Positions 32,292-42,867 are shown, counted from the first letter of the stretch. The stretch: 64,000 bases of DNA from Promicromonospora iranensis (GCF_028994775.1 NZ_JAJQMN010000008.1:248001-312000); one strand, 5' to 3'. Made by a program: numbers and translations. The notes: generated from the letters alone by a model not told the origin.

Positions 32292-33460
32292 GCGTCGATC
32301 ACCTTGACACGCACCGCGTAGATCGCCGGGATCAGGCCGGCCAAGGCCCCGATACCGACGGCGCAGGCCATGCCCACCAGGGCGGCGTCGAACGGAAAGC
32401 CCGGCAGGTCGTCGATCGGACGGCCGAAGATGCGGTCGATCGGGATGTTCTTGATGACCGCCACGGCGATCACCACACCGACCACGCCGGCCACGGTCGT
32501 CGCGACCACCGACTCCATGAGGACGCCGAAGAAGACCCGCCCGCTCGTGGCCCCGAAGGACCGGCGGATACCGATCTCGCGGATGCGGTAGCGCACGGTG
32601 ACCAGCGCGATGTTGAGCAGCCCGAGCCCGCCCAGCAGCAGCGCGAACCCGCCCACGCCGAGCACGAGGTACTGCAGCACGCGGTCGATCACGAAGGCCT
32701 CGGCGGGCGGCTTCTGGACGTCGAAGGGCACGCCGGTCGCGGCCAGGTCCCGCGGCAGCACCTCGGCGAACTGGTCCGCGAGCTCCGGCGGGACCCAGAA
32801 CTGATAGCCCTCGGCGCTGACGCTGTCGGGGAACCACCGGACGGCCTGGTCGAACAGCATGATCGCGCGCGGTCCCTCACCGTTCCACATCACCGGCACC
32901 TCGCCGATCACGGTGGCGGCGACCGGCGTCTCGCCGTCGATCACCACCGAGGGGTGCGTCGACGCGGCGGCGCCCTCGGTGTACGCGTCCAGGAAGGCCT
33001 GGTTGACGACCAGCACGGGGGCCAGCCGTTCACTGTCGGCCTCGGTGAACCACCGCCCGTCCTCCACGCCCTGGCGGGTGATGGCCCCGTGGTCGGCGTC
33101 GACCGCCGACCACTCGACGTACTCGCCGACGTCCCGGCCACGGATGTTCAGGCTGAGGTACGCGCGCACGGAGTGGTAGGAGATCTGGTGCCGGGCGGCG
33201 ACGCTGTCGACTGCCGCGTCCACCTCGACCGCCGACATCTCGCTGCTGCTGCCCGCGGACCAGGCCTCGAGGGTGGTGTCCCGGCCGCTCATGCGCTCGG
33301 TCTCCTCCTGCATGGCCTGGCCGAACATCGTCACGGCCGCCGTGATGCCGGTGATCGCGGTGACGGCGCACGCGACGCCGATCAGCGCGAGCAGCACCCG
33401 CACCCGGTGGATCCGCAGCTCGTCCCACGCCTCGATGATCGCCCCGACGATGCCGGTCAT
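32279..33460 (-). CDS. MacB-type ABC transporter permease
   Basis: The 393-residue protein has one N-terminal helix (about 19-42), a large extracytoplasmic domain of about 220 residues (MacB_PCD type), and three C-terminal helices of the FtsX fold, with GFALLLGGLGLLNIALVTVRYRIREIGIRRSFGAT as the signature. The last residues are VKVIDAIRY, the usual P-x-D-A-I-R-Y end of this family. It forms a three-gene operon with the ATPase (4-base overlap) and the adaptor upstream. Such mechanotransmission systems export peptides, macrolides or lipoproteins or act in sensing; the substrate is unknown. Confidence 0.92.
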   Translation of the reverse strand: MTGIVGAIIEAWDELRIHRVRVLLALIGVACAVTAITGITAAVTMFGQAMQEETERMSGRDTTLEAWSAGSSSEMSAVEVDAAVDSVAARHQISYHSVRAYLSLNIRGRDVGEYVEWSAVDADHGAITRQGVEDGRWFTEADSERLAPVLVVNQAFLDAYTEGAAASTHPSVVIDGETPVAATVIGEVPVMWNGEGPRAIMLFDQAVRWFPDSVSAEGYQFWVPPELADQFAEVLPRDLAATGVPFDVQKPPAEAFVIDRVLQYLVLGVGGFALLLGGLGLLNIALVTVRYRIREIGIRRSFGATSGRVFFGVLMESVVATTVAGVVGVVIAVAVIKNIPIDRIFGRPIDDLPGFPFDAALVGMACAVGIGALAGLIPAIYAVRVKVIDAIRY

Positions 33461-34230
33461 GCGGTCAGCCCTGCGGCCTGGCCGACGGCGGCGCTCTGGG
33501 CGACCGTCGCGTTCTCGGCCACGGCGACGGGGGCGTCGAGGTGGATCGGGACCAGGACGCCGTCGGTCAGCCGGAACTGGCGGTCGGCGCGCGCTGCGAT
33601 CGCCAGGTCGTGCGTGATGGTCACGAGGGCGGAGCCGGTCTCGTTCGCGGCATCGTCCAGGAGGGTCATGATGGCCTGGCCGGTCTCGACGTCGAGGGCC
33701 CCGGTGGGCTCGTCGGCGAGGATGACGCGCGGCCCGCGCACGAGCGCGCGGGCGATGGCCACCCGCTGCTGCTCACCGCCGGAGAGCTTTTCCGGCCGGG
33801 TGTCGAGCCGTTCGCCCAGGCCGACGCGGGCGAGCGACTGCTGCGCGAGCCGGGTCCGGTTCCAGAACTGCCTGCCGCGCGCGTACAGCAGGGGCGCCGC
33901 GACGTTCTCCAGCGCTGTGCGACCCTGCAACAGGTTGAACTGCTGGAACACGAAACCGAAGTCGTCGCCCCGGCGCCGCGCCAGGGCGCGGCTGCGCAGG
34001 CGGCCGACCGGCTCGCCCTCCAGGAGGTATTCGCCGGACGTGGGGGAGTCGAGCAGGCCGAGGATGTTCAGCAGGGTGGACTTGCCGGTGCCGGAGCGCC
34101 CGACGATGGCCACGTGCTCGCCCGGTCCGACCGTCAGGTCCACTCCTCGGAGGATCTCGAGGGTGCTGCCGTTCGGCAGCTCGACGTGTCGCGTGACGGC
34201 CCGCAGGTCGACGAGGGGGACGACGGTCAT
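33457..34230 (-). CDS. MacB/LolD-type ABC transporter ATP-binding protein
   Basis: The 257-residue ATPase has Walker A GRSGTGKST, Q-loop FVFQQFNLL, signature LSGGEQQR, Walker B VILADEPTGALD and switch His ITHD. The ADEPTGALD and FGFVFQQFNLL phrases are characteristic of the MacB/LolD branch. About 25 residues after the fold are Ala/Val-rich. The ATG at 34230 overlaps the stop of the adaptor by four bases and its own stop overlaps the permease start by four bases, so translation of all three genes is coupled. Confidence 0.94.
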   Translation of the reverse strand: MTVVPLVDLRAVTRHVELPNGSTLEILRGVDLTVGPGEHVAIVGRSGTGKSTLLNILGLLDSPTSGEYLLEGEPVGRLRSRALARRRGDDFGFVFQQFNLLQGRTALENVAAPLLYARGRQFWNRTRLAQQSLARVGLGERLDTRPEKLSGGEQQRVAIARALVRGPRVILADEPTGALDVETGQAIMTLLDDAANETGSALVTITHDLAIAARADRQFRLTDGVLVPIHLDAPVAVAENATVAQSAAVGQAAGLTA

Positions 34231-35306
34231 CCGAAGCACTCCTCCTCGAACATCTGCATCGCGGCCATGTCGCCTTCCATCGACGCCTGGTCGTACGCGG
34301 ACGTGTCCTCGCAGTCAACGCCGCCCTCGGTGCCGTCGACGAGGGGTGTGAACTCGAGGATCTGCTCGCCGGCCTTGAGGCCCTTGGTGATCTCGACCTG
34401 CAGACCGTCGGTCAGGCCCAGTGCGACGTCGCGCTCCTCGGGCTCCGCGCCCTCCTTGGCGACCGTCCAGACCTTGCCCGTCTGGGAGGTGCCGAGCACC
34501 GCGCTGATGGGGACCACCACGACGCCCTTCGCGTTGCCGTTGGTGATCTCGATCTCGCCGCCGAGACCGGGGAACGCCTTGATCTTGGACGGGATGGCGC
34601 AGCGGACGGCGCCGGTGGCGTCCGCGGGCGCTTCCGCCATCGGCTCCTCACCACCCGTGGCGCCCGCGCCGCTGGGCGCCTCGCCGATGGTGAGCCCGGT
34701 GCAGGTGAACGGTGCCGGCCCGCCCTTGAGTGTCACCTTGGCCTTGCCCGTAGCGCCGACGAGCCGGTACTGCTGGTCCGCGGTGAGCGTGCCGGAGACG
34801 GAGAGGGTGCCGGGGGAGACGGTGCCGATGGTCTCGCCCACGGTGACCGCCTGGTCCTTGAGCACCGTGATGTCGACGGTGCCGGTGACCGGCGCGAGGG
34901 CCGAGGTCCAGATGACCTTCGGCTCCTGCTCGGTGACGGTCTCCTCGCCGGTCTTCTCGTCGACCTCGACGACGGGCTCGACGATCTCCTCGGTCTTGAT
35001 CCACAGGACGCGGGTGTCCTTGCCGACCTTCGCCTCGTCGACCTCGATCTCGGCGATGACGCCGTCGGCGGTGGCCTTGATCTCGACGGGCGGGTCGGAC
35101 ACCACGGATGCCGGGACGGTCACCGCGTTGGTGACGGATCCCTTCTCGACGGGGATCACCGACTCGGTGATCTCACCGGTGGGCTGGAGCGCGTCCGGCG
35201 GGTCGAGCTCCGCCCCCTTGAGGGCCAGCACGACGAGCGCTGCGGCGATCACCGCCCAGATGATGATCCGAGCGGTGGGGAAGACGTACTGGCGGACGGC
35301 ACCCAT
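34227..35306 (-). CDS. Membrane-fusion/adaptor protein of the ABC operon
   Basis: The 359-residue protein has one N-terminal membrane helix (IIIWAVIAAALVVLALKG) and then a MacA/HlyD-like layout: barrel-sandwich segments VEIKATADGVIAEIEVDEAKVGKDTRVL and APVTGTVDITVLKDQAVTVGETIGTV, and a late GVVVVPISAVLGTSQTGKVWTVAKEG with GLTDGLQVEITKGLKAGEQIL, typical of these adaptors. The alpha-hairpin found in Gram-negative MacA is absent or very short, as expected without an outer membrane. The C-terminus is acidic and Met-rich. It is the first gene of the operon; the 281 bases upstream hold its promoter and a REP element. Confidence 0.85.
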   Translation of the reverse strand: MGAVRQYVFPTARIIIWAVIAAALVVLALKGAELDPPDALQPTGEITESVIPVEKGSVTNAVTVPASVVSDPPVEIKATADGVIAEIEVDEAKVGKDTRVLWIKTEEIVEPVVEVDEKTGEETVTEQEPKVIWTSALAPVTGTVDITVLKDQAVTVGETIGTVSPGTLSVSGTLTADQQYRLVGATGKAKVTLKGGPAPFTCTGLTIGEAPSGAGATGGEEPMAEAPADATGAVRCAIPSKIKAFPGLGGEIEITNGNAKGVVVVPISAVLGTSQTGKVWTVAKEGAEPEERDVALGLTDGLQVEITKGLKAGEQILEFTPLVDGTEGGVDCEDTSAYDQASMEGDMAAMQMFEEECFG

Positions 35307-35514
35307 GGGGCTCCTCGCGGCGGTGCGTGACGGACATCGATCTGCGAACTGGCAGCCCGGCGGACATTAGCGCAGGTCCGTGGCGGGACGGGATGAAAGT
35401 ACGGGGTGAATCCAAGTCTTTGCACGCAGCGGATGGCCGCTGTGCGCGCTGCTGCGCGTCACACACTACTCTGTTATCCGCAATAGTCCGCGAGCGATCT
35501 TTCGCGGCGAGTCG

Positions 35515-35564
35515 CCCCGCTGGTCGAGCGTGCCGAAGGGTCTCGACAGGCTCGACCAGCGGGG
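35515..35564. repeat. REP-like palindrome after galK
   Basis: CCCCGCTGGTCGAGC and GCTCGACCAGCGGGG form the outer stem; the inner part (GTGCCGA against TCTCGACAG) is imperfect. It is a diverged member of the TGGTCGAGC family, lying just downstream of the galK stop. The rest of the 35307-35587 gap holds no gene I can support. Confidence 0.7.
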
Positions 35565-35587
35565 GGCGCCTCGATCAGCGGGGGCGG

Positions 35588-36820
<1,233 letters not shown>

Positions 36821-36841
36821 GAGAAACATTGTCCCTCGCCG

Positions 36842-38920
36842 TCAGCGAGTAGTGGTGCGCAGCACCCGCACCGCACCCGCCGGGACGTCCGCGTCGCCCG
36901 AGAAGGCGTCGCCGGTGAGCAGGTCGGTCGCGGGGGAGGACAGGGGCAGCTTCGCGTCGCCGTCCGTGTGGTTGATCGCCACCGTGTACGTGGCACCCTC
37001 CCCGGTGCGGCGCACCACCTCCAGCCCCTCCACGGTGCCCGACGGCGCCAGGCCGGCGCTCGCGTACACGTCGGCCATGACCGTGGCCAGCGCCTCGACG
37101 TCCAGGTTCGTCGACACGTACCAGCCGGTGCCCGCACCGTGCCGGTGGCGGGTGATCGCCGCTCCGCCGGGCTTGGGGCCGTCGGCGTAGGAGCCGACGG
37201 GCTCGGCGCCGTCGAGCACGAGGTCATCGGCCCAGACCGTGCCGGTGAGCGTCGTGACATCGGTGCTCGCTGCACCGGCTCCCGCCGCCCCGGCCCGGTA
37301 GGTGACGGTCAGCGCGTCGCCGTCGCGCAGCGGCAGGAACTCCTCGACCCACACACCGAGCGCGGCGCGGAGCGGGGCCATGAAACCGCCCGGGTGCACC
37401 GCGTCGTGCTCGTCGACGATGCCGCTGAAGTAGCTGACGAGCAGGGTGCCGCCGGCCTCGACATAGGCGGTGAGGTTCGCGGCCGCCTCGGCCGTGAGCA
37501 GGTACGACGCCGGCGCGACGACCAGCTTGTAGCCGGACAGGTCCTGGCTCGGCCGGACGAGGTCCACGGTGTGGCCGTCCCGCCAGAGGCGGTCGTAGTA
37601 GGTGTCGATGCGCTCGCGGTGGCTCGTGCCCTCGCTGGGCCGGTGCTCGAGGTCCTGCGCCCAGAACGACTCGTAGTCCCACAGCAGGGCCACGTCCGCC
37701 TGCACGCGGGAGCCCTGGAGCTCCGTCAGGCGGCCCAGACCGACCCCCAGCGCGGTCACCTCCTGCCACACGCGCGAACCGGTGCCCGCGTGCGGCAGCA
37801 TCGCCGAGTGGAACTTCTCCGCACCGGAGCGCGAGGCACGCCACTGGAAGAACATGATCGCGTCCGCGCCGCGGCCCAGGTGCGCGAACGAGTTGCGGGC
37901 CATCTCCCCGGGGCGCTTGGCGACGTTGCGGGGCTGCCAGTTCACCGCCGACGTCGAGTGCTCCAGCAGGAGCCACGGCTTGCCACCGGCCACCGATCGG
38001 GTGAGGTCGGCGGCCAGGGCGAGGCCCACGTAGCCGCGCGGGTCGGCGGCCTGCAGGTAGTGGTCGTTCGAGACCAGGTCGACCTCCTTGCCCCACGCGA
38101 ACAGGTCGGTCGCCGGGCAGCTGGCCGCCATGAAGTTGGTGGTGACGGGCGCGTCGGAGTGCTCGCGGACGGCGTCCCGCTCGGCGATGAAGCAGGCGCG
38201 CAGGGCGGCGTCGGAGAACCGCGCGAAGTCGAGCTGCTGCGCCGGGTTGGCCGATGTCGCCGTGGCCGCCGGGACCTGGATGTGCTCCCAGTCCTCGTAG
38301 TGCTGGCCCCAGAAGGCGGTGCCCCAGGCGGCGTTCAGGCTGTCGAGCGAGTCGTACCGCTCGCGCAGCCACTCGCGGAACGCCCGCTGGGCGTGCATCG
38401 AGTAGTCGAGCGCGACCGGTGCGCCGTACTCGTTGTGCACGTGCCAGCCCACCACGGCCGGGTGCCTGCCGTACCGCTGGGCGAGCTCGGTCGTGATGCG
38501 CAGCGCCGCCGACCGGTACGCCGGAGCGGTCGGCGCCATGAGCCCCCGCCCGCCGGGGCCCATCGGCGTGCCGTTCCGGTCGACCACCCGGGCGTCCGGG
38601 TGGGCCGCGTACAGCCAGGCCGGCGGGGCCGCCGTCGGCGTCGCGAGGAGGATCCGCACCCCGCCCTCGTGGAGCAGCCCGATCACCCGGTCCAGCCAGC
38701 CGAAGTCGAACTCGCCCTCACGCGGCTCCAGCAGCGCCCAGCTGAAGATGCCGAGGCTGACGAGGTTCACCCCCGCCTCGTTCATCAGCCGGACGTCCTC
38801 CGCCCAGACCTCCTCGGGCCACTGCTCCGGGTTGTAGTCGCCGCCGTAGCCGATCTGCTCGACGCCGGTCAGCCACCCGTCGTAGTGCGGTCCGGGGACG
38901 AAGCGGGGGGTCTCAGGCAT
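36842..38920 (-). CDS. Beta-galactosidase, GH42
   Basis: The 692-residue cytoplasmic enzyme has no signal peptide. The GH42 opening GGDYNPEQWPEEVWAEDVRLM leads into the TIM barrel, with acid/base Glu164 in GWHVHNEYGAPVA and nucleophile Glu320 in KPWLLLEHSTSAVNW. The trimerisation domain (about 400-600) and a C-terminal beta domain follow. GH42 enzymes usually act on galacto-oligosaccharides rather than lactose. With a secreted GH53 galactanase next door, beta-1,4-galacto-oligosaccharides from plant galactan are the probable substrate. ATG 38920 has AAAGGA 7-12 bases upstream. It leads the operon with galK. Confidence 0.95.
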   Translation of the reverse strand: MPETPRFVPGPHYDGWLTGVEQIGYGGDYNPEQWPEEVWAEDVRLMNEAGVNLVSLGIFSWALLEPREGEFDFGWLDRVIGLLHEGGVRILLATPTAAPPAWLYAAHPDARVVDRNGTPMGPGGRGLMAPTAPAYRSAALRITTELAQRYGRHPAVVGWHVHNEYGAPVALDYSMHAQRAFREWLRERYDSLDSLNAAWGTAFWGQHYEDWEHIQVPAATATSANPAQQLDFARFSDAALRACFIAERDAVREHSDAPVTTNFMAASCPATDLFAWGKEVDLVSNDHYLQAADPRGYVGLALAADLTRSVAGGKPWLLLEHSTSAVNWQPRNVAKRPGEMARNSFAHLGRGADAIMFFQWRASRSGAEKFHSAMLPHAGTGSRVWQEVTALGVGLGRLTELQGSRVQADVALLWDYESFWAQDLEHRPSEGTSHRERIDTYYDRLWRDGHTVDLVRPSQDLSGYKLVVAPASYLLTAEAAANLTAYVEAGGTLLVSYFSGIVDEHDAVHPGGFMAPLRAALGVWVEEFLPLRDGDALTVTYRAGAAGAGAASTDVTTLTGTVWADDLVLDGAEPVGSYADGPKPGGAAITRHRHGAGTGWYVSTNLDVEALATVMADVYASAGLAPSGTVEGLEVVRRTGEGATYTVAINHTDGDAKLPLSSPATDLLTGDAFSGDADVPAGAVRVLRTTTR

Positions 38921-39006
38921 GGAAGGTCCTTTCACGGGGTGTTTCTGGTTCGAACGTAGGCCACAGGCTGATCAGCGAGGGAGCATGACCAGCGGGTGGT
39001 GGTCGA

Positions 39007-40950
39007 TCAGCGGTCGGGCAGGACGTGGACCGTCACCGTCACGGGACCGTACTCCGTCGTCCCCTCGACGGTGAACGTACCGGGTGCGGCGGTCGCGCCG
39101 TCGGGCACGTCCTGCCAGGTGACACGAGTGCCGTCGACGTCCCCGTCCGCGGGGGTGAGGACGTCGACCGTCCGGGGCAGCCGGACCCGGCGGTCCACCG
39201 GGGTCACTACCCGCGGCGAGTCCTCCAGGACGGCGCGCACGTCGCTGTCGCGGTAGACGTCGAGCGATGCGTTGGCCTCCGGGAAGGTGCCCGCGCTGGT
39301 CTCCACCCAGGTGAACATGGAATCCCAGCTCGCGGGCTCCCACGTGAGCACGCCCTGCACCCGGTTGCCGGGCACGTCGTTGGCGATCTGGAAGACCCGC
39401 TGGATGGCGTCGGCCTGGCCCTGCACGGTCACCGGGAACGGGGAGTTGGGGAGCGGCGTCGGGTCACCGGGCGGCCAGCTCTCCGCCGGGTACGAGGTCT
39501 CGGCGATGTCGAGCGCGTACTCCGGGAAGGCCTCGGCCATGGTGTGCAGGTTGTGCTCCAGCGCCTCGGGGCTGCCGTGCCACTCCGGGTAGTAGGACAG
39601 GGCCAGCACGTCGGGGGCGGCGTCGGCCGCTTCGAGCCGGGTGAGCAGCTGCGTCCAGAACTCCATCGTCTTGGGGAGGCGATCCTTGTCGACGATCGCG
39701 TGGATCTCGACCTCCGACTCCGGGGACGCCTCGCGCACGGCGCGGATGCCGGACGCCATCAGGGTGCCGAACCGGTCCCACTGCTCGGTGTAGAGCCGCT
39801 GCTCGGCGGGGTCCTCGCTCTGCCAGTACTTCCAGAGCAGGCCGCCGCCCGGCTGCGACTGGTAGACGTCGGCCTCGTCGGTGAAGTAAGGCGGCGCGGT
39901 GGTGCCGATGATCTCCGCCTCGCTGCCGTACAGGAAGCCGTTGATGACCTCGTTGCCCACCGCGACCTTGGCGGGGGTGGTGCCCTGCTCCACGAGCTGG
40001 GTCAGGTAGTCCGCGGTGAAGTCGTGGACCTCCTGGGTCAGCTCGTCGAAGGGCAGCTCGGCCCAGGCGCGTGGCTTGGGCTGCTTGCTCGGGTCGGCCC
40101 AGCTGTCCGCGTAGTGGAAGTCGATGCCGAGGCTCATGTCGCGGTCGACGATCTCGCGGGCCACGGTGCGCGAACGCTCCGGTCCCTGGTAGGCCGGTTC
40201 GGTCTCGACGCCGGTGGCCTCGCTGCGCGGGTCGTTCCAGATGCGCAGGCGCAGATGCTCCATCCCGCGGTCCTTGACGACGTCGAGCAGGTGCGGGCCC
40301 GGGTCGGGCGCGCCGGCCAGGGCCGCCTCGGCGTCGAGGTAGTACGGCTGGTCACGTTCCTGGTCGGCGTAGGACAGGTCGGCGCCGAGCTTCAGGTCGT
40401 CGCGCAGGTAGTTGTAGGCGCGCAGCTCGGCGACGCCGTTCGTGCCCGGCCGCGCGGCGGTGAACCGGACGCGCAGGTACTGGATGCCCTCCCGGTCGAC
40501 CAGCGCCGTGGTGCCGGCGGCGCCGCTGCGGCCGTCCCGGTGGTCGGCGAGCGTCGCCCAGCGCCTGCCGTCGGCGGAGGCCTCGACGACGTAGCGTGCG
40601 GGCGTCGGGTCCGCGAGCACCACCTCGACCTTGTGCAGCCCGTCGTACGCCCCACCGAGGTCGACGGTGAGGGCCTGGTCCCGCTTGCCGTGGCGGTTGC
40701 CCGACGTCGGCGCGGCCGGTCGCCAGGCGGTGCCTTCGTCACCGTCGAGCGCCAGGCCTGCGTCGCCATCGTTGCTGGTGGCACGGGCTGTGACCCAGTC
40801 CTTGCCGGCCAGGTCGGTCTCGACGGGCTCGATCACGGCCTCGCCGTAGCCGGCCGCCGGCGGTCCGATCGCGAGTCCGGCCGTCGTGAGCGCGACGGCG
40901 ATTGCGGCGCCGCCCGCGAGGGCGCGCCTGCGGTGGGTGCTGTGCGTCAT
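39007..40950 (-). CDS. Secreted arabinogalactan endo-beta-1,4-galactanase, GH53
   Basis: The 647-residue secreted enzyme begins with an Arg-rich signal peptide of twin-arginine appearance (HRRRALAGGAAIAVALTTAGLA). A discoidin-like sugar-binding domain (about 45-182) precedes the GH53 barrel (about 185-580): LGADLSYADQER, RLRIWNDPR, acid/base Glu334 in VAVGNEVINGF, ALSYYPEWHG, and nucleophile Glu484 in LDIAETSYPAESW. The C-terminal 60 residues resemble a bacterial Ig-like (Big_4) module. It should cut pectic galactan outside the cell. It is 86 bases upstream of the GH42 gene on the same strand, forming a galactanase/beta-galactosidase/galactokinase set. Confidence 0.94.
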   Translation of the reverse strand: MTHSTHRRRALAGGAAIAVALTTAGLAIGPPAAGYGEAVIEPVETDLAGKDWVTARATSNDGDAGLALDGDEGTAWRPAAPTSGNRHGKRDQALTVDLGGAYDGLHKVEVVLADPTPARYVVEASADGRRWATLADHRDGRSGAAGTTALVDREGIQYLRVRFTAARPGTNGVAELRAYNYLRDDLKLGADLSYADQERDQPYYLDAEAALAGAPDPGPHLLDVVKDRGMEHLRLRIWNDPRSEATGVETEPAYQGPERSRTVAREIVDRDMSLGIDFHYADSWADPSKQPKPRAWAELPFDELTQEVHDFTADYLTQLVEQGTTPAKVAVGNEVINGFLYGSEAEIIGTTAPPYFTDEADVYQSQPGGGLLWKYWQSEDPAEQRLYTEQWDRFGTLMASGIRAVREASPESEVEIHAIVDKDRLPKTMEFWTQLLTRLEAADAAPDVLALSYYPEWHGSPEALEHNLHTMAEAFPEYALDIAETSYPAESWPPGDPTPLPNSPFPVTVQGQADAIQRVFQIANDVPGNRVQGVLTWEPASWDSMFTWVETSAGTFPEANASLDVYRDSDVRAVLEDSPRVVTPVDRRVRLPRTVDVLTPADGDVDGTRVTWQDVPDGATAAPGTFTVEGTTEYGPVTVTVHVLPDR

Positions 40951-41173
40951 GAGACTTCCTTGTCCATGTCGGGAGCGTTCGTCCGGGGTGCCGGGACAAC
41001 GCCATGTCCTCGCCGCCGGGTGAGGGACTGCGCCTACCGACGTGGGGACAGAACGTTGCGCCTGGTGGATTGTATCGATTTACTGCTGGATCTGGACAGA
41101 GGCCGCGGGACCCCGCTGTCATCGTCGGTGGAGGGCGCCGTCGCGGCTGGAGTCTGTCGGCGTGGTGCGTTGC

Positions 41174-41572
41174 GAGATCGGTCGGTCGGTCGGCGTGGTG
41201 CGTCATAGGGCCGGTTGGCGCAGTGCGTCGTGCGTCGTGCGTCGTGAGGTCGGTCGGTCGCCGTGGCATGGCGCAATGTGGCTGTGGCTGTGAGATCGGT
41301 CGGTTGGTGCGGTACGGCTGCGAGATCGGTCCCTTGCCTTGAGATCGGTCATTCAACTGACCGATCTCAAGGCAAGGGACCGATCTCGGTGGTGGTGCTG
41401 GTGCAAGGGACCGATGTCGCTGGTCCCGCTGAGACAAGGGACCGATCTCGTCAGCGCGGCTGGTGCATCGAACCGATCTCGCCAGTGCTGCCGATGCAAT
41501 GGACCGATCTCGGCGGTGCCACCGTGCAACCGACCGAACTCGGCAGTGCCGCTGGCCCGCCCGATCGATCTC
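41174..41572. repeat. Phased inverted repeat array, locus A
   Basis: A central hairpin with 30-base perfect arms (41321-41350 and 41359-41388, loop ATTCAACT) contains the decamer GAGATCGGTC twice on the left and GACCGATCTC twice on the right, 19 bases apart. Rightward, further copies begin at 41409, 41440, 41471, 41502, 41532 and 41563, spaced 31, 31, 31, 31, 30 and 31 bases counting from 41378. Leftward copies in the opposite sense begin at 41292, 41246 (GAGGTCGGTC), 41208 (degenerate) and 41174. The spacers share a TGCAA stretch before each rightward decamer. The array lies between divergent genes, so it is not simply a terminator. Confidence 0.85.
41223..41246. repeat. Heptamer tandem repeat GTGCGTC
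   Basis: GTGCGTC is repeated three times with a partial fourth copy inside the left half of the 41174-41572 array. It shifts the spacing of the neighbouring decamers from about 31 to 38 and 46 bases, which suggests a later slippage event. Confidence 0.75.
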
Positions 41573-41625
41573 GAGCACGCGGCCCAGCGATCGCACGGTG
41601 AGGTCAACGGTGCAGACATCGCCCC

Positions 41626-41688
41626 GACCGGCTGCCCGACCGGCTGCCCGACCAGCCGTCCCGACCGGCTGCCCCGACCAGCCGCACG
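41626..41688. repeat. Tandem 12-13-mer repeats before epimerase gene
   Basis: Five units beginning GACCRGC (GACCGGCTGCCC twice, then GACCAGCCGTCCC, GACCGGCTGCCCC and GACCAGCCGCACG) run head to tail and end 60 bases before the epimerase ATG. The stretch belongs to the 798-base gap 40951-41748, which otherwise holds the array at 41174 and two divergent promoters. I see no gene in the gap. Confidence 0.75.
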
Positions 41689-41748
41689 GAGATTCGCCGC
41701 CAGCAGATTCCCGTGGCCCTCGCCGCCTCCATGCGGTTCTGTGGGGCC

Positions 41749-42738
41749 ATGCGAATCCTGGTGCTCGGTGGAACGGTCTTCCTTTCCCGCGCGGTCGCGG
41801 AGGCGGCGGTGTCCCGCGGGCACGACGTCACGTGCGCGGCGCGCGGGGTGAGCGGCACGGTGCCCGACGGCGCCGCGCACGTCCCCTGGGACCGCGCCGA
41901 CGCGGTGCCCTCGGAGCTCACCGGCGCGGCGTTCGACGCCGTCGTCGACGTCTCGCGGATCCCGTCCCACGTGCGCCGCGCGGTCGAGGCGTTCCCTGAT
42001 GCCCACTGGACGTTCGTGTCCACCATCAACGTCTACGCGGACACGGCCACGCCGGGCGGCACGCCGGCGACGCTGCCCCTGCTGGACCCGATAGAGACCG
42101 ACGAGGACCCGGGCTCCGGCCCCGAGACGTACGGCGCCATGAAGGTGGCCTGCGAGAACGTGGTCCGATCCGGCGCCGCGGCGGCACTCGTGATCCGGCC
42201 GGGGCTGATCGTCGGCCCGGGTGACCCGAGCGGCCGCTTCGCCTACTGGCCGGACCGGTTCGCGCAGGCAGCGCAGGACGGTCTGCCGGTACTGGTCCCC
42301 GAGCCGACGGACGCCCCGGTCCAGCTCGTCGACGTCCGCGACCTCGCGGACTGGATCGTGACGGCGGCGGAAGCAGGTACCACCGGGGACTTCGACGCCG
42401 TCTGCCCGCCCCTGCCCCGGTCGGAGCTGCTCGCCCAGGTGGCCGACGGCGCTGGGGCGAACCCGAGGCTCGTTCCCGTGGCCCCCGAGGTGCTCGCCGA
42501 GCACGACGTCGTCCCGTGGTCCGGGCCTCGGTCGATCCCGTTCTGGGCCGCGGACCTGGTTGACGCCGGCTTCATGACGCACGACGTCACATCGTCGCTG
42601 GAGGCGGGCCTGACGATCCGGCCGGTCACCGAGACCGCCACGGACACACTCGCCTGGCTGAGGGCCACGCCGGACGCGAACGTCACGGGCCTGACCCGCG
42701 CCGAGGAGCAGGAGGTGCTGGCGGCCGTCGTGGGCTGA
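41749..42738 (+). CDS. NAD-dependent epimerase/dehydratase family protein
   Basis: The 329-residue protein has an N-terminal Rossmann motif, MRILVLGGTVFLSRAVAEAAVSRGHDVT, and then FDAVVDVSRIPSHVRRAV, FVSTINVYAD and the YGAMKVACE segment, where Tyr and Lys match the YxxxK catalytic pair of extended short-chain dehydrogenases. The later VIRPGLIVGPGDPSGRFAYW and VQLVDVRDLADWIV are typical of actinobacterial reductases related to isoflavone-reductase-like and mRNA-binding SDR proteins. The substrate is unknown. ATG 41749 puts the dinucleotide motif at the N-terminus. It is divergent from the GH53 gene and ends at a hairpin. Confidence 0.85.
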   Translation: MRILVLGGTVFLSRAVAEAAVSRGHDVTCAARGVSGTVPDGAAHVPWDRADAVPSELTGAAFDAVVDVSRIPSHVRRAVEAFPDAHWTFVSTINVYADTATPGGTPATLPLLDPIETDEDPGSGPETYGAMKVACENVVRSGAAAALVIRPGLIVGPGDPSGRFAYWPDRFAQAAQDGLPVLVPEPTDAPVQLVDVRDLADWIVTAAEAGTTGDFDAVCPPLPRSELLAQVADGAGANPRLVPVAPEVLAEHDVVPWSGPRSIPFWAADLVDAGFMTHDVTSSLEAGLTIRPVTETATDTLAWLRATPDANVTGLTRAEEQEVLAAVVG

Positions 42739-42758
42739 CGGGCTCAGATGCGTGCCGG

Positions 42759-42803
42759 CCCTACACACTGCACGCGACACGTCGTCGGGTGCAGTGTGTA
42801 GGG
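42759..42803. terminator. Bidirectional hairpin terminator
   Basis: Perfect 15-base arms (42759-42773 and 42789-42803; core CTACACACTGCAC) around a 15-base loop lie between the convergent epimerase and GMC oxidoreductase genes. Confidence 0.75.
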
Positions 42804-42867
42804 GTCGCCCTCTATGAGCGACGAGCGGCGAGCGACGAGCCCCGCGGCAGCGGCGTCATCTCTCGGC

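Noticed and set aside
38940-38960. tRNA-like GGTTCGAAC word
   Set aside because: No acceptor, anticodon or D arm can be folded around it.
41174-41572. CRISPR array
   Set aside because: The ~31-bp period looks CRISPR-like, but the conserved part is only about 10-17 bases, the spacers resemble each other, the units invert around a central palindrome, and no cas gene is in the window.
41004-41851. Several open frames of about 110-180 residues across the repeat arrays
   Set aside because: They read through repeat units in many frames and have no similarity or ribosome sites; the repeats explain them.
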